From NCBI GenBank assembly GCA_047967505.1, contig CM106541.1: a stretch of 64,000 nucleotides of DNA. One strand, written 5' to 3'. Positions 1-10,923 of the stretch are shown here, piece by piece (the stretch's first letter is position 1; every line of letters begins with the position of its first letter). The notes below the pieces were generated by a model. The model ran no database searches. It was not told the DNA's origin and saw only the letters and a program-made list of their open reading frames with translations. The stretch is from Dipteris shenzhenensis. Lineage: Eukaryota > Polypodiophyta > Polypodiopsida > Gleicheniales. The position numbers and the translations under genes were made by a program.

Positions 1-3000
1 GCTCCACGATCGTGTTCGTAGCCAGCCGCAGTACCTGATACTCCGGTAGGAGTTGGAGAGGGTAGTGGTAGGGCGGGCAGTGGACATTCTTATGATTCAG
101 GAGCACATGTTTTCAGCTTGAGACATTGGTCGACGACATCACCTTCTCCCAGGGAGAGGTCCAGAGGAGTGGTCCCCTGTGGTAGGACGGAGTGGAGGGG
201 TCTGCATCTCGGTCTCACAGACTTTGTCCCCAGAGGTCTACGATTAGGTCGAGCTCATTCCAGGACGGGCAGTTTGGATGGGAGTTTGGACGGGAGAGTT
301 CAAGATCGGGATCCTAAACGTGTATGCTGCAGCGTGTAGAGCGTAGCACCTGGGAGCAGTTCATTTTCATGATCAGTGGCAGAGACCCGTGGAGAGATTC
401 AGATTTCAGCAGGACACCTGGTAGCCTTCTCTTCTCCTTTGGATAGAGGAGACACGATGGATTGCTAGAGACGAGACCATTTCTATGTTGGGGACTGGGC
501 ACTACACAGAGGTGGATCTATTGGGATTCTGGCAGGTACCATGATGTTAGACCACTCTCTCGTGGTACTTCACTTGGATCAGCCCCGTCGAGGTCTCCCC
601 TAGAAGGGGGTCCGCATTCTAGAGGACCTCCTGCAGGACGAGGAGATTCAGCAGGTCATGGCAGGGATATGGGAGCAATCAGAGACGGCATCGTGTGAGG
701 GTTGGGCTACGTGGGTGGTCGATGCGATTTAGAGGAGCAATGAGGAGCTGCAAGCTCACGCCCTTAGGCGGAGAAGTACCCTTCAGGAGCGTGAGCGGGC
801 TTTGAGGAGAGACCTCGCCTCCATCGAGAGGCTCAGGGAGCAGGACCTAGTGTCTTAGTGGCTTAGTGACAGATTCGAGAGCACTTGTCTCGAGCTTCAG
901 CACATGGAGGTGCGGCGGGCTGAGTCCTATCATTCCTCCCGGGCTCGATGGGTGTAGCAGGGGGACAGGATGACGAAGCAGTTCTTTCATACCAGTGGGC
1001 CCCGATCGGCAGGCACACAGCTACAGTGTCTCCGGGACTCGCAGGGCATGATGCACACTAACCTGTAGGAGATTCTGGACATGACCACCGGTTTTTACAA
1101 CCAGCTCTTTTAGACCGAGAGGATGACCCCAGCTGGTCTTGTGGCCCAAGGGCTAGTTTGGGATCACGTTCCGCCAGTAGTCTCGCACGACTTATGCAGT
1201 AGACTCTAGGAGCCTTTCACAGATGAGGAGCTCTAGGAAGCCCTCAAGGCTCTCCCGACCGATAAGTGTCCAGGTGAGGATGGCTCGACTCTGGCCTTCT
1301 TCCGGAACTTCTGGGAGATTATCTCCACCCCTTTCCGTCTAGCTTGCCAGGAGATTTTTGACACATGCCTTCTCCCTCAGTCTTTGAGCAGGGGGTGGAT
1401 TTGTTTGATCTTGAAAGAGGGAGATAGGTCAGACATCCGCCGACAGCGAAGGCCGATCACTCTGCTTGATACTCCATACAAGATCCTCGCCAAGGTCTTG
1501 AGTTTGCGGTTACGTCCCTATCTTACCGACATCATCCAAGACTGGGTTTGTCCAGGAGCGTAGCATCCTAGACAACATCTTCATGTTCTGGGAGGTAGTG
1601 GATTGGTCCAGGGAGGAGTCACAGCCGTTGGCCGTCCTTCTCTTAGACTTTGAGAAGGCCTACGACAGGGTGGAGTGGTCTTTCTTGAAGGGCACTATGA
1701 GGAGATTGGGTTTCTCAGACAGATGGGTCAGAGGAGTTTCAGCGCTATATGCAGGGAGCTCTAGCCAGATGCTTATCGGAGGACACACAGGCGAGGCCTT
1801 TTCTCTCTCTCACTCAGTCCGCCAAGACTGCCCACTCGCTCCCTTCCTCTTCTTGTTTGTGGCGGAGGCTTGGGCTACTATTTGAGATCACAGGTGGCGA
1901 GTCTCATAGGGTGGAAGCTCCCAATCAGACAGGAGGAGGAGTTACTTGACTCGGAGGTTGCAGACGACACGGCCTTGTATGTTGAGGGCGCCACAGCGAG
2001 TCTGGAGAGAGTCAGGGGTGTCTTGGCTATTTATTGTGAGGCCTCGGGGGCACGGATCAACTGGACGAAATCTATAGGTTTCTTCACAGGCTTTGAGGAG
2101 ACACAGGAGATCCGTGTGTGGGGGAGTGACTTTGGTTTCAGATGGATACCGCGGGGCCAGATAGCGAGATACCTTGGATGCGAGGTGGGTATTGACATTA
2201 CAGCAGAGCAGCAGATTGCCTCGGTCCTTGAGAGTGTTCGGCGCAAGCTTCTCTATTGGAGCTCGGCCAAACTCTCCTTAGCAGGTCACGCCTTAGTGGC
2301 AAACCAGGTCCTTCTTGCCACGGCCTGGTATATCGCCTCCTGCTGGTGCTTTCACAGAGGTTGCATTGGGCAGCTCGGACGGTTGGTATGGAACTTTCTT
2401 TGGGTAGGTGCCCTTGTTTTCCTACACCACACGGATTGGCAGGAGGCTTTAGATGGACTCGTCGAGGGAGAGACATTGGGTGACCCAGAGAGTGCCCCGG
2501 GATGTGTACTCTAGGTTTTGGACGCGGGTGTGGTCCAGCTTGCGGTCGAGGAAGATCTCTTACTTCTTCTGACTGGCCGCCCACGGAGGCTTGTCCATCG
2601 GACCGTGGTTGGAGCAGATGCGAGTGGACGGGCAGTGTCATTGTTGCTCCGATGGTGTCCTGGAGACTATCCCGCATTGCATGTGGAGCTGTCGTAGTGT
2701 AGCGAGGATCTGGATGGGAACCCTCAGTATCATGACACGTATGCAGAGTCTTCATGGAGACTACACTTGGGGGATGGTGGCTTGGTTGACAGAGGGAGGA
2801 CACACATTTCAGATTGATGAGATCTCCCCAGCCTACGGGATACAGGGTCAGAGCATCCGGAGGATCGCACTCCACGAGGCAGTCCCCCTTGACAGTCTAA
2901 CTCCTCCTTCTCCTAAGGAGGACATTGTTTGGGAGGTGGTAGTGAGCATCACGGCTTGGACCATTTGGGTGGCTCGTTGCAATCTTGTGATGGGTGAGCA

Positions 3001-3377
3001 CCCGGTTCCACGCACGGCTACCCTAGTGGCCATATGGCAGGATATCATTTATACTCTACGGTCCACCTGGGAGCGCGGGACTCCAAGCTCCAGGGCGACT
3101 ATCGAGAGGCGTGCTCGTTTCTGCAAGGCTTGGCCTGCAGGTGTTTTCTAGATCTTCACTCTGCGAGGGATTCGTTGGCTGTATAGTCCCCCCGCTTGGC
3201 TGTTAGCCCCAGTTCTAGAGATCCCCTAGGCAGCGAGATGGGGTTTCTTTGGAACAGGCCGGTTTTTCTTTCAGCCTTTTTCGATTTTTTTCCATACTCA
3301 GTACCTTCGGGGCTGCTGTCTTGTATGAAATCTTTCAAGCATTAATAGAAGGTTCCTTTCTTTGGGAAAAAAAAAAA
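1..3377 (+). mobile_element. LINE-1: decayed L1-type non-LTR retrotransposon
   Basis: The element is cut by the window start and ends in an A-run at about 3366-3377. Endonuclease-like sequence lies at 1-700. Reverse transcriptase follows: [19 protein letters not shown] near 1638, SVRQDCPLAPFLFLF near 1818 and [12 protein letters not shown] near 1950. The C-terminal zinc-binding region (zf-RVT type) is at about 2520-3150. It belongs to the same family as LINE-2 (18435-25779), which it matches region by region. Many stops and frameshifts are present. The catalytic YADD is VADD and the RQG motif is RQD, so it is dead. Confidence 0.85.
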
Positions 3378-3996
3378 GCCACTGAGGGCTGAAGCAAACG
3401 GTTGACTAAGACCCTTGCTGAGAACTGAAAGCAAAAGTTAAAACGCTAACATGCTCAGCTAGTGAACAAAATACTAGTAGCAAAGTAACAGAAGCGTGTC
3501 AGGCGCTCAGGGCTAGCACTCCTAGTATATGCTTAGGTTCCGCACTCTGATGAGATGTGAGAAGCTCTCGTATATTTGTCTGTCGAGCTGTCTCGCGATG
3601 TGGGGGAGGGCGTGGTCTCCTGGATCTCTAGATCCGGTGGGCTACGTCAAGGGTGATGCCTCGTCTCTAGCGATCACCTTTGAGAAGGGATGAGAGAGGC
3701 CAAACCTCGATTGTGCGTACTCTGGGCTCTCTCCGTGTTGTACGTGGAGTGTGTTTCATTTGTCTGACCGCATCCTGGTGGACAGTCCTGCTACTGATCC
3801 ATGATGCTCTCATCTCATCAAGCTCCTCTCCCTCAGCTACACTGGCAGCTGACTCCGATGCATAGAAGTTTGTGACAAAGGTTTGCGATCTGTCGATAGT
3901 AACTTGTGGCATCAGTCCATTCTGCTCTCTGGCATGTTGCATCAGTGTGTCTCTCTATTGGCGCATCTCAAGCAGGTAGAGCCCAACACAGAACTG

Positions 3997-3999
<3 letters not shown>
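3378..3999 (-). mobile_element. (CT)n-associated LINE, copy D, antisense 3' end
   Basis: The minus strand encodes a fragment with FVTNFYASESAASVAEG and EELDEMRASWISS, matching the C-terminal stretch of copies B and C ([19 protein letters not shown] near 17525). The minus-strand 3' part (caagggtcttag, cttcagccctcagtggc) matches the tail region of copies B and C (near 16377 and 17955). Its 5' edge meets the GA tract at 4000-4029, which is (CT)n on this strand. Its 3' edge abuts the A-run of LINE-1. Confidence 0.65.

Positions 4000-4029
<30 letters not shown>
4000..4029. repeat. (GA)n microsatellite
   Basis: An uninterrupted GA dinucleotide run of 30 bp, directly bordering the 5' edge of the antisense LINE copy D. 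Confidence 0.95.
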
Positions 4030-4031
<2 letters not shown>

Positions 4032-4353
4032 ATTAATGTCCACTGGAGACCAAAAAGGTCTATGGGACAGCAAGAAACCCTCTAGTACATCTGCTATAGG
4101 GAGGGCACATGGCAGCTCCCAAGGAGTGCAAACACAACCCCCATTATTTAGAGTACCTGCATAATAGTTTGAAAGAGTAAACAGCCATACATCAGTTTAA
4201 GATTGAGAGTCTTTTGGTTTTGATTTAAACTCTCTGATTAGGGCTATGCCTTCACAGTGAACTGCCCATTTTCCATCATTTCTGGCAGCCCTGACTTTAG
4301 CTAATTCAGTTGCCTTATTCTTGAGTTGAGCTTGTGTAAGCTCCTCTGCTATC

Positions 4354-4650
4354 TGTTTGAAACATGGTGAAGGGAGATAGAGACAGAGTTAGGGAGTGAG
4401 GAAATAATGCTCAAATGAAGACATAATGGAAGGCTCTCATTCATTCATCAAGTGTATAATGAAAAGTGAAGTACAAGCCTTTATATAGGCTACTCACACT
4501 CACTCTAGCACCTAGTGCATATGGGATAAGTCCCATGATGATACATGGCACTCACACAAGACTCACACACATAACCTAGTACTAGATCACCTAGTACTAC
4601 ACACACATCACATCACATCACCACACTCTTTGACTATGATATCTCCAACA
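4354..4650 (-). repeat. 3' LTR of the gag-only element
   Basis: A direct repeat of 6569-6850 with few mismatches and a short extra segment near 4565-4575. A TATA-like ctttatatagg lies inside. The left end reads tgtttgaaac where the other LTR has tgttagaaac. Confidence 0.9.
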
Positions 4651-5052
4651 CCCCCCTTCAGAGCAAAGAGGTGTGAGATCCAACACGCAAGAGTAGACTG
4701 ATCCCCCCTCCACCGCAATACTGCGAAGAGCAAGTCCAACTATCCAACACCTCCTGTGTGATAGTGACTTCTCAGTCAGCGTGCGACCGGCAAGGGCAAA
4801 CCATCACTCGTCATTCCCCCTTACTCTGAATTGGGTGGTGAATACCATCAACCAAAGTGAAACACAATACAAGCATTTTTGGGGGACAACCCAGGGTAGA
4901 GTACCTCTTATTGACTCCAAATACATTCAATTTGGACAACTCAAGGCTGAGAACCTTTATGTGACTCAACACAAACACATATAGCATAGGGGCCTAGAAA
5001 GCCCAACCCTGGTCAAATGGATCCTCGTCGTCAAGAGAGAGGCCATGAACCT

Positions 5053-5828
5053 CTACTGTAGCTGCATGTATCTCCTGTGGGGCTCTTTAGGTTCAGCTTC
5101 GTCTTCGGCTAGAAGATTGGCATGATGCTTCTCTTGGTCTTGTGCTTTCTTCTTGAAGCAATGGGCTTCAATGTGTTCTTTCCTTTTGCAAAACCTGCAA
5201 ATAATGTTCTTGTTGGTCTTCCATTTGCTTGTGGAAGCAAATGCATGATCAATAGGAGAGGCAAGAGTGGCTTTCTTATTGCGACGATCCTTCTCAATGA
5301 GGAGGGCCACCAAGTGGCAAGATGAAGGATTTCGAGAGTGTGTTCAATGCGAGAAATGCCATGCATACTCTTCAAAAGGCCGGCCATCTTATCTTCATCA
5401 TCAGGATCACTTTTCAAACTTGAGAGTTGTTGAACAAGAGATTGAAACTGGGCTAGATGATCACTCAACTCATCACTCTCTTCCATTTTCAGATCATAAA
5501 ATTTGAGCTTCAAGAAGACTTTAGAGTCGGTGATTTTATTACCAAAGAAGTTCTCAAGGCAATCCCAAACCTCCCTAGCAGTGGACTTGAAGTCCACATG
5601 ATGGATGAGAGAGTCGGCCAAGCAAAGACCAATAAGAGCAATGGCCCTGTCATTCTGCTGCTTCCATAATTTGCGTTGTTGCTGATTAGTTGTCTCAAGA
5701 CGCTCTTCCTCAACAACATCCCAAACTCCTTCATGCATCAGCAATAGTTGCATCTTGGTTTGCCACGTGGGGAAGCCTTCCCCCTTGAACTTCTCCACGA
5801 GTAGGGAACTTGAAGAGAAGGAAGTCAT
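5053..5828 (-). CDS. Copia-type gag protein (frameshifted)
   Basis: The likely start is the Met at 5826-5828 (MTSFSSSSLLVEKFKGEGF); the open frame extends further upstream without support. Typical UBN2/copia-gag features follow: FPTWQTKMQLLL, AREVWDCLENFF, LKFYDLKMEESDELSDHLAQ. A frameshift near 5320 moves coding to another frame that carries a zinc knuckle CRFCKRKEHIEAHC (CX2CX4HX4C). Gag forms the virus-like particle and packages RNA. With one frameshift this copy may not make a full product. Confidence 0.8.
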
Positions 5829-6490
5829 AATGAAAGAGGGCTTCCAGAAAGCGTGCAATAAGCTGAGAAGACCAGCAAATATGGCGGCTGGCAGAAGGCT
5901 CCAAAACACAAACAATCCTCACATGGACAAGTCGGGTGAGGAAATGATCTTAGAGATTGCTGGAGCAGCTGGTTGAAGGCTGGAACTTCTAAAAAAACTC
6001 CTCAGGCAGGTCTGAAAGCAAAGTTGACTGAAGTAATGCAGCTGTAGAAGCTTGTAGCAAAAATTTGATGGTTTGGTCTGCTCCGAAATGCACATAGCAG
6101 CACGTGGAGAGGCTGGAAAAGCTCCGAATTGAAGAGGCTGATCACCACGCAGCACTTGGAGGCAGACAGATGGTCGGCTGTAGGGCTGGAGTTGCTTGGA
6201 GGTGCCGACTATGAAGCAAAGATGGCAGCATCAGCAGGTTGACCAAGGGAAATGACCCGACCAGCAGGCAGGAGAGCTTCCAAGAGCACCTAGGAATGAA
6301 GGCGGCTGGCTATGGAGAAGAAAAACAGGGTGAAAATCAAGCTATGGAGGGCGGCTGTGCAGAAAAGAAGAGGCGAGGCAAAGGCGACTATAAAAGGAGA
6401 ACCAATGGAGGTCTGTGGTGCAGAAACCCTAGGCGGGATGAGCCAGTAGAAAAGAGAAGGCAGCAGAGACGAAAATAGGGCAGTTGAGCA

Positions 6491-6526
6491 GATTTAGGGT
6501 TTCGAATTAGGGTTAGGGTTAGGTCG
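6491..6526. repeat. Telomere-like TTAGGG/TTTAGGG motifs
   Basis: The string contains tttagggtttcg then attagggttagggttagg. It lies in the untranslated leader of the gag-only element. It is too short and imperfect to be an interstitial telomere array; a telo-box-like regulatory motif is possible. Confidence 0.4.
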
Positions 6527-6554
6527 TGGCAGCTATGGCTATGGCAAGGCTAAG

Positions 6555-6568
6555 TGGCTCTGATACCA
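6555..6568 (-). other. Primer-binding site (tRNA-iMet type)
   Basis: The minus strand reads TGGTATCAGAGCCA immediately after the LTR end CTAACA. This is the standard plant LTR-element priming site for initiator methionine tRNA. Confidence 0.9.
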
Positions 6569-6850
6569 TGTTAGAAACATGGTGAAGGGAGATAGAGAGA
6601 GAGTTAGGGAGTGAGGAAATAATGCTCAAATGAAGACATAATGAAAGGCTCTCATTCATTCATCAAGTGTATAATGACAAGTGAAGTACTAGCCTTTATA
6701 TAGGCTACTCACACTCACTCTAGCACGTAGTGCTTATGGGATAAGTCCCATGATGACACGTGGCACTCACACAAGACTAGATCACCTAGTGCTACACACA
6801 CATCACATCATATCACATCACCACACTCTTTGACTATGATATCTCCAACA
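6569..6850 (-). repeat. 5' LTR of the gag-only element
   Basis: Near-identical partner of 4354-4650. The primer-binding site abuts it at 6555-6568. Confidence 0.9.
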
Positions 6851-7299
6851 CTATCCATACTTTGGTACCCTTCAACTTGTAGGATTGTCGAAGAAGCTTG
6901 ATCCGCATATCTTTTGATTTCAGTGTAAGGATTGCATGACCTTTATAGTGCATAATAGAAGCTGGCCTGGAGTCGTCATCATCCTGCTCATCATCATCTA
7001 CCCATTCAATGTTGGGCAAGCTTGCTCTAATCTTTGTCAATATTTCACTATATTTGTCCTCCTCTTTGTACCAATCTTTTGGGAGTCCCCCTGTTCTAAT
7101 CTTCAGTGCATTATTACATCTAGCTTCGTGTTCTTTAATCTCTGCTTGAATATCAGACTTACTTGCTTTGGTGTCCACTTCCACAGTCACTTTGTACTTC
7201 AATGTGAACAAGATCTTTGACTGTAGAGACTAGCTGCGGGGTAGGAGGGGAAGCCTTACAAGATTGTACAGCCTCATCAATTACTGCCTGCTTACCAGG

Positions 7300-7351
7300 C
7301 CCTTCCAAAATGTGAAGTTGAGCCTCCCTTCCAAAATGTGAAGTTGAGCCT
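7300..7351. repeat. 26-bp tandem duplication
   Basis: The unit cccttccaaaatgtgaagtt plus gagcct occurs twice in direct tandem (7300-7325 and 7326-7351), inside the ORF1-like pseudogene. Confidence 0.9.
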
Positions 7352-7434
7352 TTACTTCTGCCAATTCCAATCGTAGCTCTCTTCCTGCGTGTTGCAGATA
7401 AAAAATCTGATCTTGTTGCCCAAGGATGGGTCAT

Positions 7435-8402
7435 TTTGAGCCTTCTTGTTGGTAATTCCGTGCATATGGAGAGGGTGTCATGGCTGCAACTGTAGAGTAG
7501 TACTGAGTCCTGATGGAGGTTGAAGGAGTTGAGGGGGACTTGGCCAATCCCTAGCTTATAACCTAACCCCTGGGTTGAGTTGGGGGTTTAGCCCAACTCG
7601 GGGTTAGGGTTAATGTGTTTGGGCTGCTAGCCGAGGTAACTGTTGGCTAAGGCAAAGGGCTGACAGGTGGAGGGCTGCTAACAGGCAGCTGCTGACGGGC
7701 TGTACGGAGAGGTACAGACGGAGGTATGGAGAAGTATGGACGGGTACGGACTAGTTACAAGCTGCTGCTGACAGGATGTACGGCAAGGTACGGAACCGCC
7801 GAATCTTAACACATATGTCTCAGGTAATCCAGTCTTTGTCCTTTAGTCCATGTGTCCATTATACTTGAAGGAGTTGACCACACACCTAGAGCATCAATTG
7901 CAAGTACTTTCCTGTTGTGGTTGCTACGTGGTCTTCTGAGAAATCTTGGTGCTTTGATAACCCAAACCGTGGAGATCTTCTGCGAACTATCTGCTTCTCA
8001 GTATGAGTTGGGGCCTTCAGATGCATGAGCCTTCAAGCTCCTAACCTAACCACTCATAGTGCCGATTATCAGAATTCTCAGACTACCTAGATGCTCTCAA
8101 TCACCTTCTCTCAGATCCTAAAGACTTTACGATGCTCTTGACAAAGATGACATTTAAAAACTAGACCCCTGATATTGGAGGGTAGGATCTCTGGACTCAG
8201 CATACCTACTCTGTTTGTGGGGGTTGAGAGCTCTCTTATAAATTTGAACCTAAATTAGTGCAGCATGTATGGCAGCTTTTCTTGTACATGGAGCGGTAGA
8301 GACATTAGCGTTAAGTTTTCTTGTGGTGATAGGTCTTGGCATTCTGTCATCTAATCATTTTGGTCATTTGTGTGTTTTTTTTTTTGGGGGGGGGTGTTTT
8401 AG
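7435..8402. other. Upstream stretch without a supported gene; GTACGG-rich at 7690-7800
   Basis: No VHS-coding exon was found here. At 7690-7800 the motif GTACGG and close variants recur at least four times. The same motif clusters in the 5' region of LINE-3 (40982-41130). It may be the 5' untranslated region of the element whose ORF1-like sequence ends at 7434. Confidence 0.4.
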
Positions 8403-8484
8403 CCTGACAGAGATACATATTGCTCGAAGTGGGATGGATGTGCTTGCTGAGATGTTAAATGCTTTAAACCCTCGTAATAAGGAG
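8403..8484 (+). CDS. TOL: TOL exon (GAT domain helix 1)
   Basis: The acceptor is ttttAG at 8401-8402 and the donor GAG|GTAATG at 8485. It encodes about 27 residues, [13 protein letters not shown] followed by [14 protein letters not shown], the opening helix of a TOL GAT domain (family pattern: [18 protein letters not shown]). The exon begins with the third base of a codon and ends in phase 0. Just upstream, the usual pyrimidine tract is an 11-T run followed by a 9-G run, which is unusual for an acceptor. Confidence 0.88.
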
Positions 8485-10869
8485 GTAATGTTCCTCCCTG
8501 ATGTGTTTTATGATTGTTTAAAGCGGTGTACATTGAGAATGAAAGTGAAGACTTTACTTTTGACATTTAGAAACAGTTTGTGTTTGTTTTGTATTGGTTT
8601 TCTTTCACTTGAAGAAGGGATGTGTAAACTGTAAACTAGTTATGTGGACAAATAAGAATAATGTAGTACAGGGCCATACCTGTTTCTCACAAGTGGCAAA
8701 TCAAATGGGGATTGCCTCCTTGTCCCTACATTTGGATGGGAGGGAGGCTTACACAGATATGGAAAGCTCAATTATTTGTGTATAGAAGCTTTTTATATGG
8801 GGACCCTCTCCTTAACTTTCTCCCTTAATTTTGTAGATCACAATAAGGTGGGCCTGTTCAAAAGTGTGCTGTTCAAGAGCCTCTGCTGCTTGCTCTGTTC
8901 CTGGTACCTGCCCACCAACCTGTGGTGGGCCCCTTTTCCCAATATGGGGACAAGGCCCTGTCCTTGCTGCTAATGCCCATGTGGCAGCCCTGCACATTCT
9001 CTCAGATCAGCCCCATGGCTCATTTCTCTGCCCACGTGGCATCTGCCATGTCATTTGGGGACTCACCAGTGGGGATGTGACCATGATAATCCCAACGCCC
9101 CATCATGACCCACACGTTGATGCAAATGCTTCATTAGCTTTCACTGAGAAGCACTCTGGAACAAGTCGGAGATGTCCTCGATCATAGTCTTTGAACTCGC
9201 AGCTCATGTTCCTCCAGGTCTGGTCCCTGGTACACAAGTACAATCCACGTAATACCTGAGGTCAATGGAGCCACCATTCTTGATCACAAACGCACCAAAA
9301 ATATCGAGCAATTGTGGCACAAATATTATCCAGCTGTCCCCCTTAGAATCTAAGGACAGCCTGGATCCTGCCAAGCACTACATTTCCAAGGTCTGTTTCA
9401 ACTTGTCTTCACTCTAGCAATATCCACAAATGAGTTCTTCACCTGAACAATCCCAATGGCTGATCCACACAGATCTTCAGGTGAGGTGTCTTTCCAGACG
9501 TCTTGGACCATAAGCATTAGATGAGCTCTCAATTGAGCAATCCTCTAGTAAATCGTATACTTTTTGACCTATAGATGTCCCTATCTCCAGTGTCCACCAT
9601 GAAGGCTTCAATAGGTTCATCATGTTCTCCTTCTAGGAACCTGCAACTGAGCTTTGAAGAGGCAACAAGACTTCCCCCTCTGCCTACTAGGAGGGCTTTT
9701 ACCCTCCAGTCCCTCAACACCTGAGAAGCACTAAGCAAAGACTTTGCCCATAGCATGCTACTAAAGTCTGAATGTATGCACAAGAGTATACATACTGATG
9801 AATCCACCCTTTTGCATGCTTGTCTGCAGTGCCATCTTCAGTTTCCCTGCATCCATCTGACTCTGATCCTTGAGGTCCTCTCCAAGACTTCTCCCAAATG
9901 CAAGTGATATCAGCTTTGTTCCCAGAACAATCTGAGCAACCATCTCTCAATGTCAGACATACAAACAAGTTATCTAATCTCAACAACGCTCAGAGTTGTC
10001 ACCAATAAAAGCTCCCCTGTTTCTATTACCACATTGGCTGCTGGTTTTGACTCCTCCGACTCTTGATTGGACTCCTTGCTTCTCTTCAGCCAGGCTTTTT
10101 CTTTCTGCAGTCCTTTGCAAAATGTCCTGGCTGGTCACAGTAGAAGCATTTCTTCAACCATCTCTCAATGTCAGACATACAAACAAGTTATCTAATCTCA
10201 ACAATGCTCAGAGTTGTCACCAATAAAAGCTCCCCTGTTTCTATTACCACATTGGCTGCTGGTTTTGACTCCTCCGACTCTTGATTGGATTCCTTGCTTC
10301 TCTTCAGCCAGCTAGATGAAGGGTCATCCTCATCATCAAGTTTGTCATTCCTCTTTTTGTTGTCGCGCTTGCTGTTCCAAGGCTTGCCCTTCCCTATGCC
10401 CTTGCTATTGTCCTGTGCAACAAAGGCTTTGTCTTGGATTCTGTTGTACTTCTCTCCCAAACTTCTTCTTGGCACTAACTCCTTGAAAGCGTCCGGTGCC
10501 CCCCTGCAATCATAGTTGTTGCAAAACCTTTATAACTCTTTAGAGCATGCCAATCAAAAGCCTAGCAATCCACCCCTAATCCATCTATTCATCAATTGAT
10601 GATAGTTGATTCCTCACCACCTTTATTTTTGTGCTGTCGTTGTACCTGCCCCAACCTATGGGCCTTTCTGCCCACGATCTGGGGTTTGTCAGCAGCCTGT
10701 CCTTGCTGCTTATGCTGTCCACATGGCAGCCTGATGCTGCCTATGTGGCAGCCCTGCAGCTTGTTTCCTTGTGTTTCGATGTTTGTTTTGTTTTCATACG
10801 TTTGCCTTGGCTTATCTTTTGTTTCCTTGGGTTAGCACTGTTGGTTCTTTTGTTTCAGTAAATAACTTA

Positions 10870-10923
<54 letters not shown>

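Larger units (their letters stand above)
4354..6850 (-). mobile_element. Gag-only LTR retrotransposon (TR-GAG/LARD-like)
   Basis: A complete 2.5-kb element in antisense orientation. LTRs lie at 4354-4650 (297 bp) and 6569-6850 (282 bp), with ends tgtt and aaca. It is flanked by the perfect 5-bp duplication CTATC at 4349-4353 and 6851-6855. The primer site next to the 5' LTR reads TGGTATCAGAGCCA on the minus strand (complementary to tRNA-iMet 3' end). The polypurine tract GAAGGGGGG precedes the 3' LTR. The only coding capacity is a copia-type gag; no protease, integrase or RT is visible, so it must rely on enzymes supplied in trans. Confidence 0.9.
4197..7434 (-). pseudogene. Retroelement ORF1-like coding sequence, split by an LTR insertion
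   Basis: Minus-strand coding runs 7434 to 6851 and resumes at 4353 to a stop at 4197-4199. The reading frame is continuous across the insertion: KLKGTKVWI continues as AEELTQAQLKNKATELAKV and ends KPKDSQS. The block KVWIAEELTQAQL resembles the C-terminal segment of ORF1-type proteins of some non-LTR elements (pattern: V-F/W-I-x-E-D/E-L-T-x-x-Q); this is family resemblance only. A frameshift near 7210 separates an N-terminal basic part. A 26-bp tandem duplication lies at 7300-7351. The class of the parent element is uncertain. Confidence 0.5.

Noticed and set aside
6491-6526. Interstitial telomere array
   Set aside because: Only two to three imperfect TTAGGG-type units, inside a transposon leader.
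3378-8402. Search for the missing VHS exons of the TOL gene
   Set aside because: No stretch encodes recognisable VHS motifs on the plus strand; the region is accounted for by LINE, gag-only LTR element and an ORF1-like pseudogene.
8269-8634. 121-codon open frame read as one protein
   Set aside because: Only the central 82 bp are TOL exon. The flanks are intron sequence read through the acceptor and donor, which are both clear.
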